Shown here piece after piece: positions 1 through 6,367 of a stretch of DNA of 7,299 bases (positions are counted from its first letter, which is position 1; each line of letters starts with the position of its first letter). This stretch comes from CAZKTS01 sp964555735 (lineage in GTDB: Bacteria; Actinomycetota; Acidimicrobiia; IMCC26256; PALSA-555): positions 1 to 7,299 of the forward strand of contig CAZKTS010000409.1 of assembly GCA_964555735.1 (NCBI GenBank), in the 5' to 3' direction. The position numbers were made by a program, and so were the translations under genes. Under the pieces are notes generated by a model that saw only the letters and a list, made by a program, of their open reading frames with translations, was not told the DNA's origin and made no database searches.

Positions 1-932
1 ACGAGTGCGTCGCACGCGGCGCGGGTCTCGTCGTCGAGGGTGGCGTCGAGGATGCCGAGGGCGTCCTCGAGCTGCTCAACCGTGCGGGGGCCGATGATCG
101 GCGCGGTGATGCCGGGCTGGTCCTTGCACCAGAGCAGCGCGAGCTGCGACGACGTGAGGTTGCGTGCCTTCGCGAGGCCGGCGAGGTCGCGCGCCACCTC
201 GATCGCCGCGGGGGAGATGCGGGCCTCCATCTGTGGCCGTCGCTGCGCGCGCGAACCCTCGGGGATCCCCTGGTCGTACCGGCCGGCGAGGATGCCGGCG
301 GCGAGCGGTGACCACGGGAACACCGCCAGGTCGTACTTGCGGCACAGCGGCAGCAGCTCGTTCTCGATGCGCCGGTCCACGAGGTTGTAGGGCGGCTGCT
401 CGCTCGCGTACCGCGGCAGGCCGTCGCGCTCCGCGATCGCGAGTGCTTCCATCACCATCCAGGCGGCGTGGGTGGAGCACCCGATCGCGCGCACCTTGCC
501 CGCGTCGATCAGCTCACCGAACGCGGCCAGCGTCTCCTCCTGGGGCACGCCGGCGAACGTCGGCCGGTGGAGCTGGTACAGGTCGATGCGGTCGGTCTGG
601 AGGCTGCGGAGCGACTGCTCGCACGACGCGACGATGTGCTCGCGTCGATGCCACTGCGCCGGGTCGCCCTTGCCGCGAGGCATACCGACCTTGGTCGCGA
701 GGACGATGTCGTCGCGGCGACCGTTGGCGGCGAGCGCGGCGCCGAGGATCTTCTCGCTCTCGCCACCTGCGTAGACGTCGGCGACGTCGATCATGTCGAT
801 CCCGCCGTCGAGCGCGACATCGACCATGCGCGCCGACTCGGCGGCGTCGGTGGGGTCACCGAAGTTCATGACGCCCAGACAGAGGGGCGCGGTGGACATG
901 CCGGTCGTACCGATGGCTCGTCGCTGCGTCAT
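1..932 (-). CDS. Aldo/keto reductase, C-terminus cut by window edge
   Basis: This is a cytosolic NAD(P)H-dependent aldo/keto reductase of the (beta/alpha)8-barrel family, which reduces aldehydes and ketones; the substrate cannot be told. It reads from ATG at 932 as MTQRRAIGTTGMSTAPLCLG and stays open for 310 complete codons to the left edge. The family's catalytic tetrad is visible: D49 and Y54 (in DVADVYAGGESE), K81 (in LATKVG) and H122 (in LYQLHRP). FPWSPLAAG at 205-213 and GPRTVEQLEDAL at 281-292 match the cofactor-binding loops near the barrel end. Homologues usually run about 320-340 residues, so perhaps 10-30 are missing. It lies 35 bp behind the MFS gene on the same strand and is probably the third gene of the MarR-MFS unit. 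There is no close Shine-Dalgarno; a GGGGA lies far upstream. The family call is firm; the start is likely because it fits the conserved N-terminal strand. Confidence 0.93.
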   Translation of the reverse strand, partial: MTQRRAIGTTGMSTAPLCLGVMNFGDPTDAAESARMVDVALDGGIDMIDVADVYAGGESEKILGAALAANGRRDDIVLATKVGMPRGKGDPAQWHRREHIVASCEQSLRSLQTDRIDLYQLHRPTFAGVPQEETLAAFGELIDAGKVRAIGCSTHAAWMVMEALAIAERDGLPRYASEQPPYNLVDRRIENELLPLCRKYDLAVFPWSPLAAGILAGRYDQGIPEGSRAQRRPQMEARISPAAIEVARDLAGLAKARNLTSSQLALLWCKDQPGITAPIIGPRTVEQLEDALGILDATLDDETRAACDAL

Positions 933-942
933 GCGAGCGACG
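919..942 (-). promoter_or_regulatory. Hairpin around the aldo/keto reductase start codon
   Basis: Perfect 7-bp arms CGTCGCT (919-925) and AGCGACG (936-942) flank a 10-nt loop containing the reductase start codon (930-932). In the transcript the start codon would be displayed in, or occluded by, a small GC-rich stem-loop. The structure is seen in the sequence; a role in translation control is inference, and a chance match in GC-rich DNA is quite possible. Confidence 0.25.
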
Positions 943-967
943 TTATCCCCGACAGCACGAACGCGGT

Positions 968-2242
968 TCAGGCAGCAACCTGCACGGCGTCGGCGTCGAG
1001 GTCGACGGGCCGGACGCTGACCACCTCGGCGTCGCGCGACCGCACGAACGCGAGCGCGAGGAGGCCGGTGACGACCGCGGCGACCGCGCCGATGGCGAGA
1101 CCGGCGCGCGGTCCGGCCGCCTCCGACACCCAACCGGTGATCGGTCCGCCGATCGGTGTGCTGCCGAGGAACGCGACCGAGAGCAGGGCCATCACGCGTC
1201 CGCGCATCATCGCGGTCGTCTCCTCGTTGCAGACGCTGGTGGCCATGCACAGCAGGACCATCGAGGTGAGGCCCACGGCAGGGAGCACGGCGAGCTCGAC
1301 GGTCAGCGTCGGCGCCACGGCGGCGAGCGCCATCGACACGCCGAGCCCGACGGCCGCGCCGATCATGATGCGGGTGCTCGCCCGTCCGTAGTGGGCCACC
1401 CAGAGCGCGCCGACCAGCGAGCCCACGCCGACCACGGCCATGCAGACGCCGATCGTCGTGGCGTCGCCGGCGAAGACGTCCTCGGCCATGAGCGGGATCG
1501 AGACCTGGAAGTTGAGCGCCAGCGTGCCGATCACCGCGGTCACCAGGAGCGCGAGCCGCACGGGACCGTTCGCCCACGCGTAGCGAAGGCCGTCGCGGAG
1601 CTGGTGCCCGCCGCGCACGACCATCGGCGACGGACGGAGCTCGGACGGACGCATCGCGAGCAGCGCCCACACCACGGCGACGAACGAGACGCCGTTGAGG
1701 AAGAAGCACCACGCCACGCCGAAGGCGGCGATGACGATGCCCGCGATCGCGGGGCCGATCACGCGCGCGGAGGTGAACACGGTGCTGTTGAGCCCGACGG
1801 CGTTCGGCACGTCGCGCGCCGGGACGAGCTCGGGGACGAACGCCCGACGGGTCGGGTTGTCGACCGCGGTGACCATCCCCAGACCGACCGCGAGCACGTA
1901 GATCATCCAGACCTGCGCGACGCCCGCGAGCGTGATCGCACCGAGCACCAGCGCCAAGGACGCGTCGGCGGCGGCGGTGAGCACGAGCAGCTTGCGCTTG
2001 TCGGCGCGGTCGGCGAGCACGCCCGCCCAGGCGCCGGCGAGGAGCATCGGCGCGAACTGGAGTGCGACGGTGATCCCGAGCGCGACGCCGCTGCCCGTGA
2101 GGCTCAGCACGAGCCACGCCTGGGCGACCATCTGCATCCAGCTCCCGGTGCCGGACACGACCTGGCCGAGGAAGTAGAGGCGGAAGTTGCGCGTGCGCAG
2201 CGACGAGAAGGTGCGCCGCGCGGCGCGTTCGATCGTGGTCAT
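968..2242 (-). CDS. MFS efflux transporter (MFS_3 / EntS-like)
   Basis: This is a 424-residue inner-membrane transporter of the major facilitator superfamily, in the MFS_3 group that includes the enterobactin exporter EntS and many putative drug pumps. It probably exports small hydrophobic molecules by proton antiport; the substrate is unknown. About 12 hydrophobic segments are visible between residues 22 and 400. The cytoplasmic motif A loop GVLADRADKRKLL is at 74-86. The group's conserved DNPTRRAFVPELV (128-140), STVFTSARVIGPAIAG (153-168) and RGRVMALLSVAFLGSTPIG (347-365) are all present. Length is normal for the family and nothing looks broken. The ATG overlaps the MarR stop codon in an ATGA arrangement, and an AGGAGG ribosome site lies just upstream inside the end of the MarR gene. 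Co-transcription and co-regulation with the MarR gene are therefore very likely, as in many drug-responsive repressor-pump pairs. Confidence 0.93.
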   Translation of the reverse strand: MTTIERAARRTFSSLRTRNFRLYFLGQVVSGTGSWMQMVAQAWLVLSLTGSGVALGITVALQFAPMLLAGAWAGVLADRADKRKLLVLTAAADASLALVLGAITLAGVAQVWMIYVLAVGLGMVTAVDNPTRRAFVPELVPARDVPNAVGLNSTVFTSARVIGPAIAGIVIAAFGVAWCFFLNGVSFVAVVWALLAMRPSELRPSPMVVRGGHQLRDGLRYAWANGPVRLALLVTAVIGTLALNFQVSIPLMAEDVFAGDATTIGVCMAVVGVGSLVGALWVAHYGRASTRIMIGAAVGLGVSMALAAVAPTLTVELAVLPAVGLTSMVLLCMATSVCNEETTAMMRGRVMALLSVAFLGSTPIGGPITGWVSEAAGPRAGLAIGAVAAVVTGLLALAFVRSRDAEVVSVRPVDLDADAVQVAA

Positions 2243-2709
2243 GGCTCCTCCTCGAGGAGCCGGTCGAGGAGCACGGTGGCGGCTGCGAGCGTCGCGCGCT
2301 CGTCGTCGTCGAGGGACTCCAGCCGGCTGGACAGGAATGCGGTCTTGCGGGAGCGGTTGCGGGCGAGCAGGCGCTTGCCGGCCGCCGTCGCGGTCACGCG
2401 CACGACCCGGCGGTCGGTGCGGTCCGGTGTGCGCCGCACGAGGCCCTCCTGCTCGAGGCGGCCGACCGCAGCCGTGACGGTGGGGGGCTGCACGCGCTCC
2501 GCCGCCGCGAGCTCGCCGAGCGTGATGGGGCCCTGGCGCTCGATCGTGGCGAGGGCAGCGAGCTGGGTCGGGGAGGCGTCGAGGCCGGTCTGCTGCCGCA
2601 GCCGCCGGGCCAGGCGGGTCACCGACAGCCGGAGATGCTCGGCCAGATCGGTGCTCGGTCGGGGTGCCGGACGGGCGGCGGGAGCGGGGGCGACGGCGGT
2701 CGGGCTCAT
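2239..2709 (-). CDS. MarR-family transcriptional regulator
   Basis: This 156-residue regulator is a winged-helix protein of the MarR family, which binds palindromic DNA as a dimer and is usually released by small aromatic or drug-like ligands. Residues 1-20 are a Pro/Ala-rich tail. A dimerisation helix follows at about 21-42, then the winged HTH at about 46-106. The recognition helix is near VQPPTVTAAVGRLEQEGLV (73-91), and the wing carries the family's Asp/Arg signature in RTPDRTDRRVVRV (93-105). C-terminal helices run from about 108 to 152. I chose ATG 2709, although the frame stays open to 2871. The upstream extension is low-complexity, lies across the AT-rich control region and runs into the divergent gene. 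There is no Shine-Dalgarno before 2709, and a candidate -10 lies 7 bp upstream, so the message may be leaderless. It overlaps the MFS gene by 4 bp and probably represses its own unit. Confidence 0.92.
   Translation of the reverse strand: MSPTAVAPAPAARPAPRPSTDLAEHLRLSVTRLARRLRQQTGLDASPTQLAALATIERQGPITLGELAAAERVQPPTVTAAVGRLEQEGLVRRTPDRTDRRVVRVTATAAGKRLLARNRSRKTAFLSSRLESLDDDERATLAAATVLLDRLLEEEP
2243..2261 (-). promoter_or_regulatory. Hairpin masking the MFS ribosome-binding site
   Basis: In the transcript the last codons of marR form GGCTCCTC, loop GAG, then GAGGAGCC, directly followed by the MFS ATG (2242-2240). This is a perfect 8-bp GC-rich stem. The only good Shine-Dalgarno for the pump, AGGAGG, lies in the loop and 3' arm, so the free RNA would hide it. 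A ribosome finishing MarR at the overlapping TGA would open it. This is the usual layout for translational coupling; the sequence is seen, the function inferred. Confidence 0.55.
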
Positions 2710-2716
2710 GCTCAGA

Positions 2717-2745
2717 AGTTTAGTTTGACAAACGAATGAAATCCA
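2717..2745 (-). promoter_or_regulatory. MarR-type operator over a candidate promoter
   Basis: This is the one AT-rich patch in the window. GTTTG-A-CAAAC (2723-2733) is a perfect 11-bp inverted repeat. Extended to TTAGTTTGACAAACGAA (2720-2736), it has 7 of 8 pairs matching, the size and symmetry usual for MarR-dimer sites. On the minus strand TAAACT (2722-2717) resembles a -10, with a weak -35 TGGATT (2745-2740) 17 bp away. The start point would fall at or next to the marR ATG at 2709, giving a leaderless mRNA. The palindrome lies in the spacer and -10, so binding would block transcription. On the plus strand TTGACA (2725-2730) looks like a -35 for the divergent gene, but no good -10 follows. 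The palindrome is seen; promoter and repressor roles are inferred. Confidence 0.6.
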
Positions 2746-2764
2746 GCGGCCGGCCCGACCTGCG

Positions 2765-3574
2765 ATGCTGCCGCTCGTGCCCGACGACGCCACAGCCCAC
2801 GACGACCGCCCCGCACCCGAGATGCGCGACTGGGGCACGGTGGCCCCGGGCGAGCTCGACCGCATCGTCATCGTCTCGCCGCACCTCGACGACGCCGTGC
2901 TCGGCTGCTCCTACCTCATGGCCGCGCATCCGGGGACGACGGTGATCACCGTCTACGCCGGCCGTCCGGTCGAGTACCCGAACCCCATGGAGCGGTGGGA
3001 CGGCATCTGCGGCTTCGAGCCGGGCGACGAGGTGCACGTCGCCCGCCGCGCCGAAGATGTCGCCGCGCTCGGGGTCCTCGACGCCACGCCGCATCACCTC
3101 GACTTCGTCGAGCACTCGTACCTCGCCCGCCCGGACTGGGTCGGGGCCGACCAGGTCGTCGACCGGCTCGAAGCCGAGCTGCGCGCGCTCGCGCCCACCG
3201 CCGTGTTCGCACCGTTCGGCCTCGCGAACCCCGACCATGACGCGACGCACGACGCGGCGATGCTGGTGCGCGACCGCTACCCGGACCCGTCGTGGTTCCT
3301 CTACGAGGACATGGGCTACAAGCACATCCCCGGGCTCTTCGCGTGGCGCATCGCCCGACTGTTCAAGGCCGGGGTCTGGCCGACGCCCGCCGCGGTGCCG
3401 GTCGCGGTCGACCACGAGCGCAAGATGAAGGCGGTGGGCTGCTACCCGTCGCAGCTGCGCGCGCTCGAGTACGACTGGCAGATCTCGGTGAAGCTCGCGG
3501 CACCGTCGCCCGAGCAGTACTGGCGCCTGGCGCCACCCCCCGAGGGCTGGGGCAACCTGGCCGACGCGATCTGA
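2765..3574 (+). CDS. PIG-L / LmbE-family zinc deacetylase
   Basis: This 269-residue protein belongs to the PIG-L/LmbE family: zinc-dependent, Rossmann-like amidases that remove acetyl groups from N-acetylglucosamine-type sugars, as MshB does in mycothiol synthesis. SPHLDDAVLGC (38-48) is the family's first motif, with H40 and D43 as probable zinc ligands and D42 as catalytic base. NPDHDATHDAA (155-165) supplies the third ligand H162, with H158 nearby. The C-terminal lysine-tyrosine-Ser-Gln patch (KMKAVGCYPSQ, 220-230) is also typical. No signal peptide is seen, so it is probably cytosolic. It lacks the usual AHPDDE wording of MshB/Mca, so I do not call it mshB. ATG 2765 gives a disordered 30-residue head; ATG 2822 is an alternative start, and neither has a clear ribosome site. 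It shares a 55-bp divergent control region with marR and lies 22 bp before the LLM oxidoreductase. The substrate is unknown. Confidence 0.88.
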   Translation: MLPLVPDDATAHDDRPAPEMRDWGTVAPGELDRIVIVSPHLDDAVLGCSYLMAAHPGTTVITVYAGRPVEYPNPMERWDGICGFEPGDEVHVARRAEDVAALGVLDATPHHLDFVEHSYLARPDWVGADQVVDRLEAELRALAPTAVFAPFGLANPDHDATHDAAMLVRDRYPDPSWFLYEDMGYKHIPGLFAWRIARLFKAGVWPTPAAVPVAVDHERKMKAVGCYPSQLRALEYDWQISVKLAAPSPEQYWRLAPPPEGWGNLADAI

Positions 3575-3596
3575 CCCCGGAGAGAGTGAGCACACC

Positions 3597-4415
3597 ATGA
3601 GGTTCGGACTGGACATCGCGCAGCAGCGGATGCCGTGGGCGGAGATCGCGAGCCGGGCTCGGCTCGCCGACGGCCTCGGGTTCGACGGCGTCTGGGGCTT
3701 CGATCACTTCGAGCCGATGTACGGCGAAGGCCCCGGTGAGTGCTTCGAGGGCAACACCACGCTCGCCGCGCTCAGCGGGGTCACGGAGCGGGCGCGCCTC
3801 GGGCTGCTCGTGACCGGCATGACCTACCGGCACCCGGCGATCTTCGCCGCCGAGGCGATCACCATCGACCACGCGTCGGGCGGTCGCCTCGAGCTCTCGT
3901 ACGGCGCGGCGTGGCACGAGAGCGAGCACCGCGCGCTGGGCATCCCCTTCCCGCCGCTGAAGGAGCGCATCGACGGGTTCGAGGAGGCGGTGCAGATCGT
4001 GCGCGGCCTGCTCACCACCGACGGCTTCACCTTCGAGGGGGAGCACTTCTCGGTGACCGACGCGACGCTCTTACCCCGGCCGGTGCAGCAGCCGCACCCG
4101 CCGATCTGGATCGGCGCCTCCGGCGAGCAGCGCATGATGCCCATCGCGGCGCGCTACGCCGACGTCTGGCACTGCTTCGGGCCGCCGAGCGTGCTCGTTG
4201 AGAAGTCGGCGCGCATCAGCGCCCACGCCGAGGCCGCGGGACGCGACCCGGCGTCGATCGTGCGGGCGGGCTCGCTCTCACTCGAAGACTCGCTCGACGA
4301 CATCGCGCGCACCGTCGACGAGTGGCGCGACGGTGGCTTCGACTACCTCGTGTGCGGGTGGCCGCCGGACGGCGCGCGCACCGTCGAGGCGTTCGCGAGC
4401 CGCTTCCTCGGCTGA
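3597..4415 (+). CDS. LLM-class (probably F420-dependent) oxidoreductase
   Basis: This 272-residue enzyme is a luciferase-like TIM-barrel protein. In actinobacteria members of this class commonly use cofactor F420, less often FMN, for hydride transfer to diverse substrates. Diagnostic segments are the N-terminal strand MRFGLDIA with VWGFDHFEP (32-40), TGMTYRHPAIFAAEAITIDH (73-92) leading into GGRLELSYGAAWHESEHRAL (95-114), and the phosphate-region motif QPHPPIWIGASGEQR (165-179). ADVWHCFGP (188-196) follows. It is shorter than the 300-340 residues of many relatives but complete, ending in the expected helix (RTVEAFASRFLG). In the glycine-rich GAGW stretch two usual glycines appear as Ser101 and Ala105, which probably marks a subgroup. 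GGAGAG at 3579-3584, 12 nt before the ATG, may be a somewhat distant ribosome site. It is very likely co-transcribed with the PIG-L gene 22 bp upstream. The substrate cannot be inferred. Confidence 0.92.
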   Translation: MRFGLDIAQQRMPWAEIASRARLADGLGFDGVWGFDHFEPMYGEGPGECFEGNTTLAALSGVTERARLGLLVTGMTYRHPAIFAAEAITIDHASGGRLELSYGAAWHESEHRALGIPFPPLKERIDGFEEAVQIVRGLLTTDGFTFEGEHFSVTDATLLPRPVQQPHPPIWIGASGEQRMMPIAARYADVWHCFGPPSVLVEKSARISAHAEAAGRDPASIVRAGSLSLEDSLDDIARTVDEWRDGGFDYLVCGWPPDGARTVEAFASRFLG

Positions 4416-4419
4416 CGCG

Positions 4420-5130
4420 CTACGAGAGCGGCGACCAGGCGGTCGTGCGCAGGAGCCGGCTCTCCCAGTCGTCGCGCACCTTGAGCGCGTCGTTCATCCA
4501 GGTGCCCGGCGCGCGGTGCTCGGGCGGGATCTCGGTGTAGAGGAGGCCGAGCAGGCGCTTGGGATCGGTGACGCGCTGCCAGAGCACGACCTCGCTCCGT
4601 CGGCCCGCGCTGTGCGCGGTCTGCCAGACGCTCAGCAGCTCGAGCATCGACCGGCCGCCGTGCCGGCCCTCGGCCAGGCTCGGCGCGTACTGGTCGTGCG
4701 CGGCCGAGAGGTAGTCGTCGAGCTTGCCCGGATGGGGCCACGCGGTGTCCTCCATGAACAGCGTGAGCTCGTGCGCCTGCGGCTCGCCCGGCACGTCGTC
4801 GAGGTCCGCCACCGGCGGCGCCGACCACGGGACGGGGAGCACCACCTTCCCGGTGACGCCGTGGCGCATCTGGTCGACGTCGCGCGCCCAGGCACGCAGG
4901 TCGCCGTCCTGGATGCGCCGGGCGACCCGTTCCCATGCGGCACCGTCGCGCACCGCGGTGATCGTGACGACGGTGTATGCACGGCCCGAGCCGTGCGCGA
5001 GGTGCATGAAGTAGAGGAGGCGCGCGTCGTCGCCCGCCGCGAGGTCGGGCAGGAGCCGGTCGCGGAACGCGGCCTCGAACTGATCCTCGTGCGTGCCGCG
5101 GACCCGGTGGACTTCGTGGAGCAGGAGCAT
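4420..5130 (-). CDS. Two-domain NIPSNAP-like (dimeric alpha-beta barrel) protein
   Basis: I cannot assign a reaction. The 236 residues look like two ferredoxin-like (NIPSNAP / dimeric alpha-beta barrel type) halves joined by a Pro/Asp-rich linker at about 101-118. Half one (2-100) starts LLLHEVHRVRGTHEDQFEAAF and has a mid strand ARLLYFMHLAHGSGRAYTVVTITAV (36-60). Half two (119-200) starts AHELTLFMEDTAWPHPGKLDDY and has the matching strand RSMLELLSVWQTAH (160-173), then EVVLWQRVTD (180-189). Each half thus runs strand, helix, strand pair, helix, as expected of an internal duplication. The tail (200-236) is Trp/Arg-rich. There is no signal peptide or membrane segment, so it is probably cytosolic. 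ATG 5130 is the only in-frame start seen, without a clear ribosome site. It lies 78 bp behind serC and meets the LLM gene tail to tail. Relatives are often small-molecule-binding or monooxygenase-like; that is analogy only. Confidence 0.72.
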   Translation of the reverse strand: MLLLHEVHRVRGTHEDQFEAAFRDRLLPDLAAGDDARLLYFMHLAHGSGRAYTVVTITAVRDGAAWERVARRIQDGDLRAWARDVDQMRHGVTGKVVLPVPWSAPPVADLDDVPGEPQAHELTLFMEDTAWPHPGKLDDYLSAAHDQYAPSLAEGRHGGRSMLELLSVWQTAHSAGRRSEVVLWQRVTDPKRLLGLLYTEIPPEHRAPGTWMNDALKVRDDWESRLLRTTAWSPLS

Positions 5131-5166
5131 GAGGTCATCCGAGCACCTCGGCGCGCGGCCCGTCCA

Positions 5167-5206
5167 CTGCCCGCCGCGTCCCCTCGTTGGCCGGGTGGTC
5201 GGGCAG
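5167..5206 (-). terminator. Possible hairpin terminator after serC
   Basis: The perfect 7-bp arms CTGCCCG (5167-5173) and CGGGCAG (5200-5206) begin 2 bp past the serC stop codon and enclose a 26-nt GC-rich loop. No U-run follows, so it is not a classical intrinsic terminator. Actinobacteria are reported to use U-poor stems, so it may slow or stop transcription before the NIPSNAP-like gene. The rest of the 78-bp gap shows only a weak 5-bp stem (GAGGT 5131-5135 with ACCTC 5145-5149) just before that gene's start. Confidence 0.22.
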
Positions 5207-5208
5207 GC

Positions 5209-6342
5209 TCAGGACGAGCCGAGCTCCTGGATCACGTAGTCGATCGCCCGCGTCAGGATGGCGAGGTCCTCCGGCTCGATCGCCGGGAACATCGCGATGC
5301 GGAGCTGGTTGCGACCGAGCTTGCGGTACGACTCGGTGTCGAGGATGCCGTTGGCGCGCAGCGCGGCGGCGATGGCAGTGGCGTCGACGCCGTCGAAGTC
5401 GATGGTCGCGGTGACGTGGCTGCGCTCCGACGGCTTCTCGACGAACGGCGTGGCGTGTGCGCTCGCCTCGGCCCAGCCGTAGACGATCTCGGCGGACCGG
5501 TCGCACCGCGACGCCGACCACTCGAGCCCGCCGTTGTCGAGCATCCAGTCGAGGGTGTCGGCGAGGAGGAAGAGGGTGGTGAGCGCGGGCGTGTTGTAGG
5601 TCTGGTCGAGCCGGCTGTTCTCGAGCGCGATCGGCAGACTGAGCGACGGCGGCTGCCACCGGTCGGTGGCGCCGACCCGCTCGATGCGCTCGATGCCCGC
5701 GGGCGAGCAGCACGCGAGCCACAGCCCGCCGTCGCTGCCGAAGACCTTCTGGGGCGCGAAGTAGTAGATGTCGGTCTGCGCGGGGTCGACGCGCAGCGCG
5801 CCGGCCGCCGACGTCGCGTCGACCAGCACCAGGGCGTCGGGCGTGATGCCGTCGGGACGGCGGACGTCGGTCATGACGCCGGTGGAGGTCTCGTTGTGGG
5901 TCAGGGCGTAGACGTCGACCGTCGGGTCGGCGACCGGCTCGGGATGGGTGCCGGGCGCGGACTCGACCACCAGCGGCGCGTCGAGGTGCGGGGCCGCGGC
6001 GACGACGCTCGCGAACTTGGCCGAGAACTCGCCGAAGGCGAGGTGCTCGCTGCGGTGCTCGATCACGCCGAAGGTGGCCGCGTCCCAGAAGGTGGTGGTG
6101 CCGCCGTTGCCGAGCAGGACCTCGTAGCCGTCGGGCAGCCCGAACAGCTCGCCGAGGCCCTCGCGCACGTGCCCGACCAGGCTCTTCACCGTGTCGCGCC
6201 GGTGGCTGGTGCCGAGGAAGCCGGTGGCGGCATCGGCGAGGTGGGCCACTGCCTCGGGCCGCACCTTCGAGGGCCCGGACCCGAACCGGCCGTCGGAGGG
6301 CAGGAGGTCGTCGGGAAGGATGATGTCGGCGGCGTCGGCCAT
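5209..6342 (-). CDS. serC: Phosphoserine aminotransferase, actinobacterial type
   Basis: SerC is a cytosolic, homodimeric, PLP-dependent fold-type I aminotransferase. It converts 3-phosphohydroxypyruvate and glutamate to 3-phosphoserine and 2-oxoglutarate in serine synthesis, and can also act in the pyridoxal phosphate route. Numbering from ATG 6342 (377 residues), DGRFGSGPSKVRP (17-29) and GTSHRR (44-49) are substrate and phosphate regions. LLGNGGTTTFWDA (76-88) holds the PLP phosphate. THNETSTGV (148-156) and LVDATSAAG (172-180, D175 to the pyridine nitrogen) follow. K199 in FAPQKVFGSDGG is the Schiff-base lysine, and NQLRIAMFP (345-353) lies near the C-terminus. This wording matches the mycobacterial form rather than the E. 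coli form. GTG codons at 6348 and 6345 are alternative starts; I prefer the ATG because the product then begins MADAAD, as relatives do. It lies 25 bp after the cytochrome b gene, so read-through is likely. Confidence 0.95.
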   Translation of the reverse strand: MADAADIILPDDLLPSDGRFGSGPSKVRPEAVAHLADAATGFLGTSHRRDTVKSLVGHVREGLGELFGLPDGYEVLLGNGGTTTFWDAATFGVIEHRSEHLAFGEFSAKFASVVAAAPHLDAPLVVESAPGTHPEPVADPTVDVYALTHNETSTGVMTDVRRPDGITPDALVLVDATSAAGALRVDPAQTDIYYFAPQKVFGSDGGLWLACCSPAGIERIERVGATDRWQPPSLSLPIALENSRLDQTYNTPALTTLFLLADTLDWMLDNGGLEWSASRCDRSAEIVYGWAEASAHATPFVEKPSERSHVTATIDFDGVDATAIAAALRANGILDTESYRKLGRNQLRIAMFPAIEPEDLAILTRAIDYVIQELGSS

Positions 6343-6367
6343 CACCACCGAGGTTAGCGACGGGCCT

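Noticed and set aside
261..270. 10-bp palindrome GGGGATCCCC inside the reductase gene
   Set aside because: It is short, lies within coding sequence and is expected by chance in GC-rich DNA.
468..1391. 307-codon plus-strand open frame opposite the aldo/keto reductase and the MFS end
   Set aside because: It is antisense to a reductase with a full catalytic tetrad, and its Ala/Thr/Arg-rich product resembles no family.
1391..2728. 445-codon plus-strand open frame opposite the MFS and MarR genes
   Set aside because: The product is a low-complexity His/Arg/Glu/Asp mixture, the usual shadow of hydrophobic GC-rich codons, and it conflicts with two clear genes.
2710..2871. 54-residue N-terminal extension of MarR from a start at 2871
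   Set aside because: It would read through the AT-rich promoter and operator and overlap the divergent gene, and it is Ser/Gly-rich low-complexity sequence.
2720..3616. 298-codon minus-strand open frame opposite the PIG-L gene
   Set aside because: It is a shadow of a gene with clear zinc-site motifs; the frame shows no domain and crosses the promoter region.
4198..6357. 719-codon plus-strand open frame across the LLM end, the NIPSNAP-like gene and serC
   Set aside because: It is antisense to three well-supported genes, its product is Arg/Gly/Asp/Val-rich with no recognisable domain, and such long open antisense frames are expected at this base composition.
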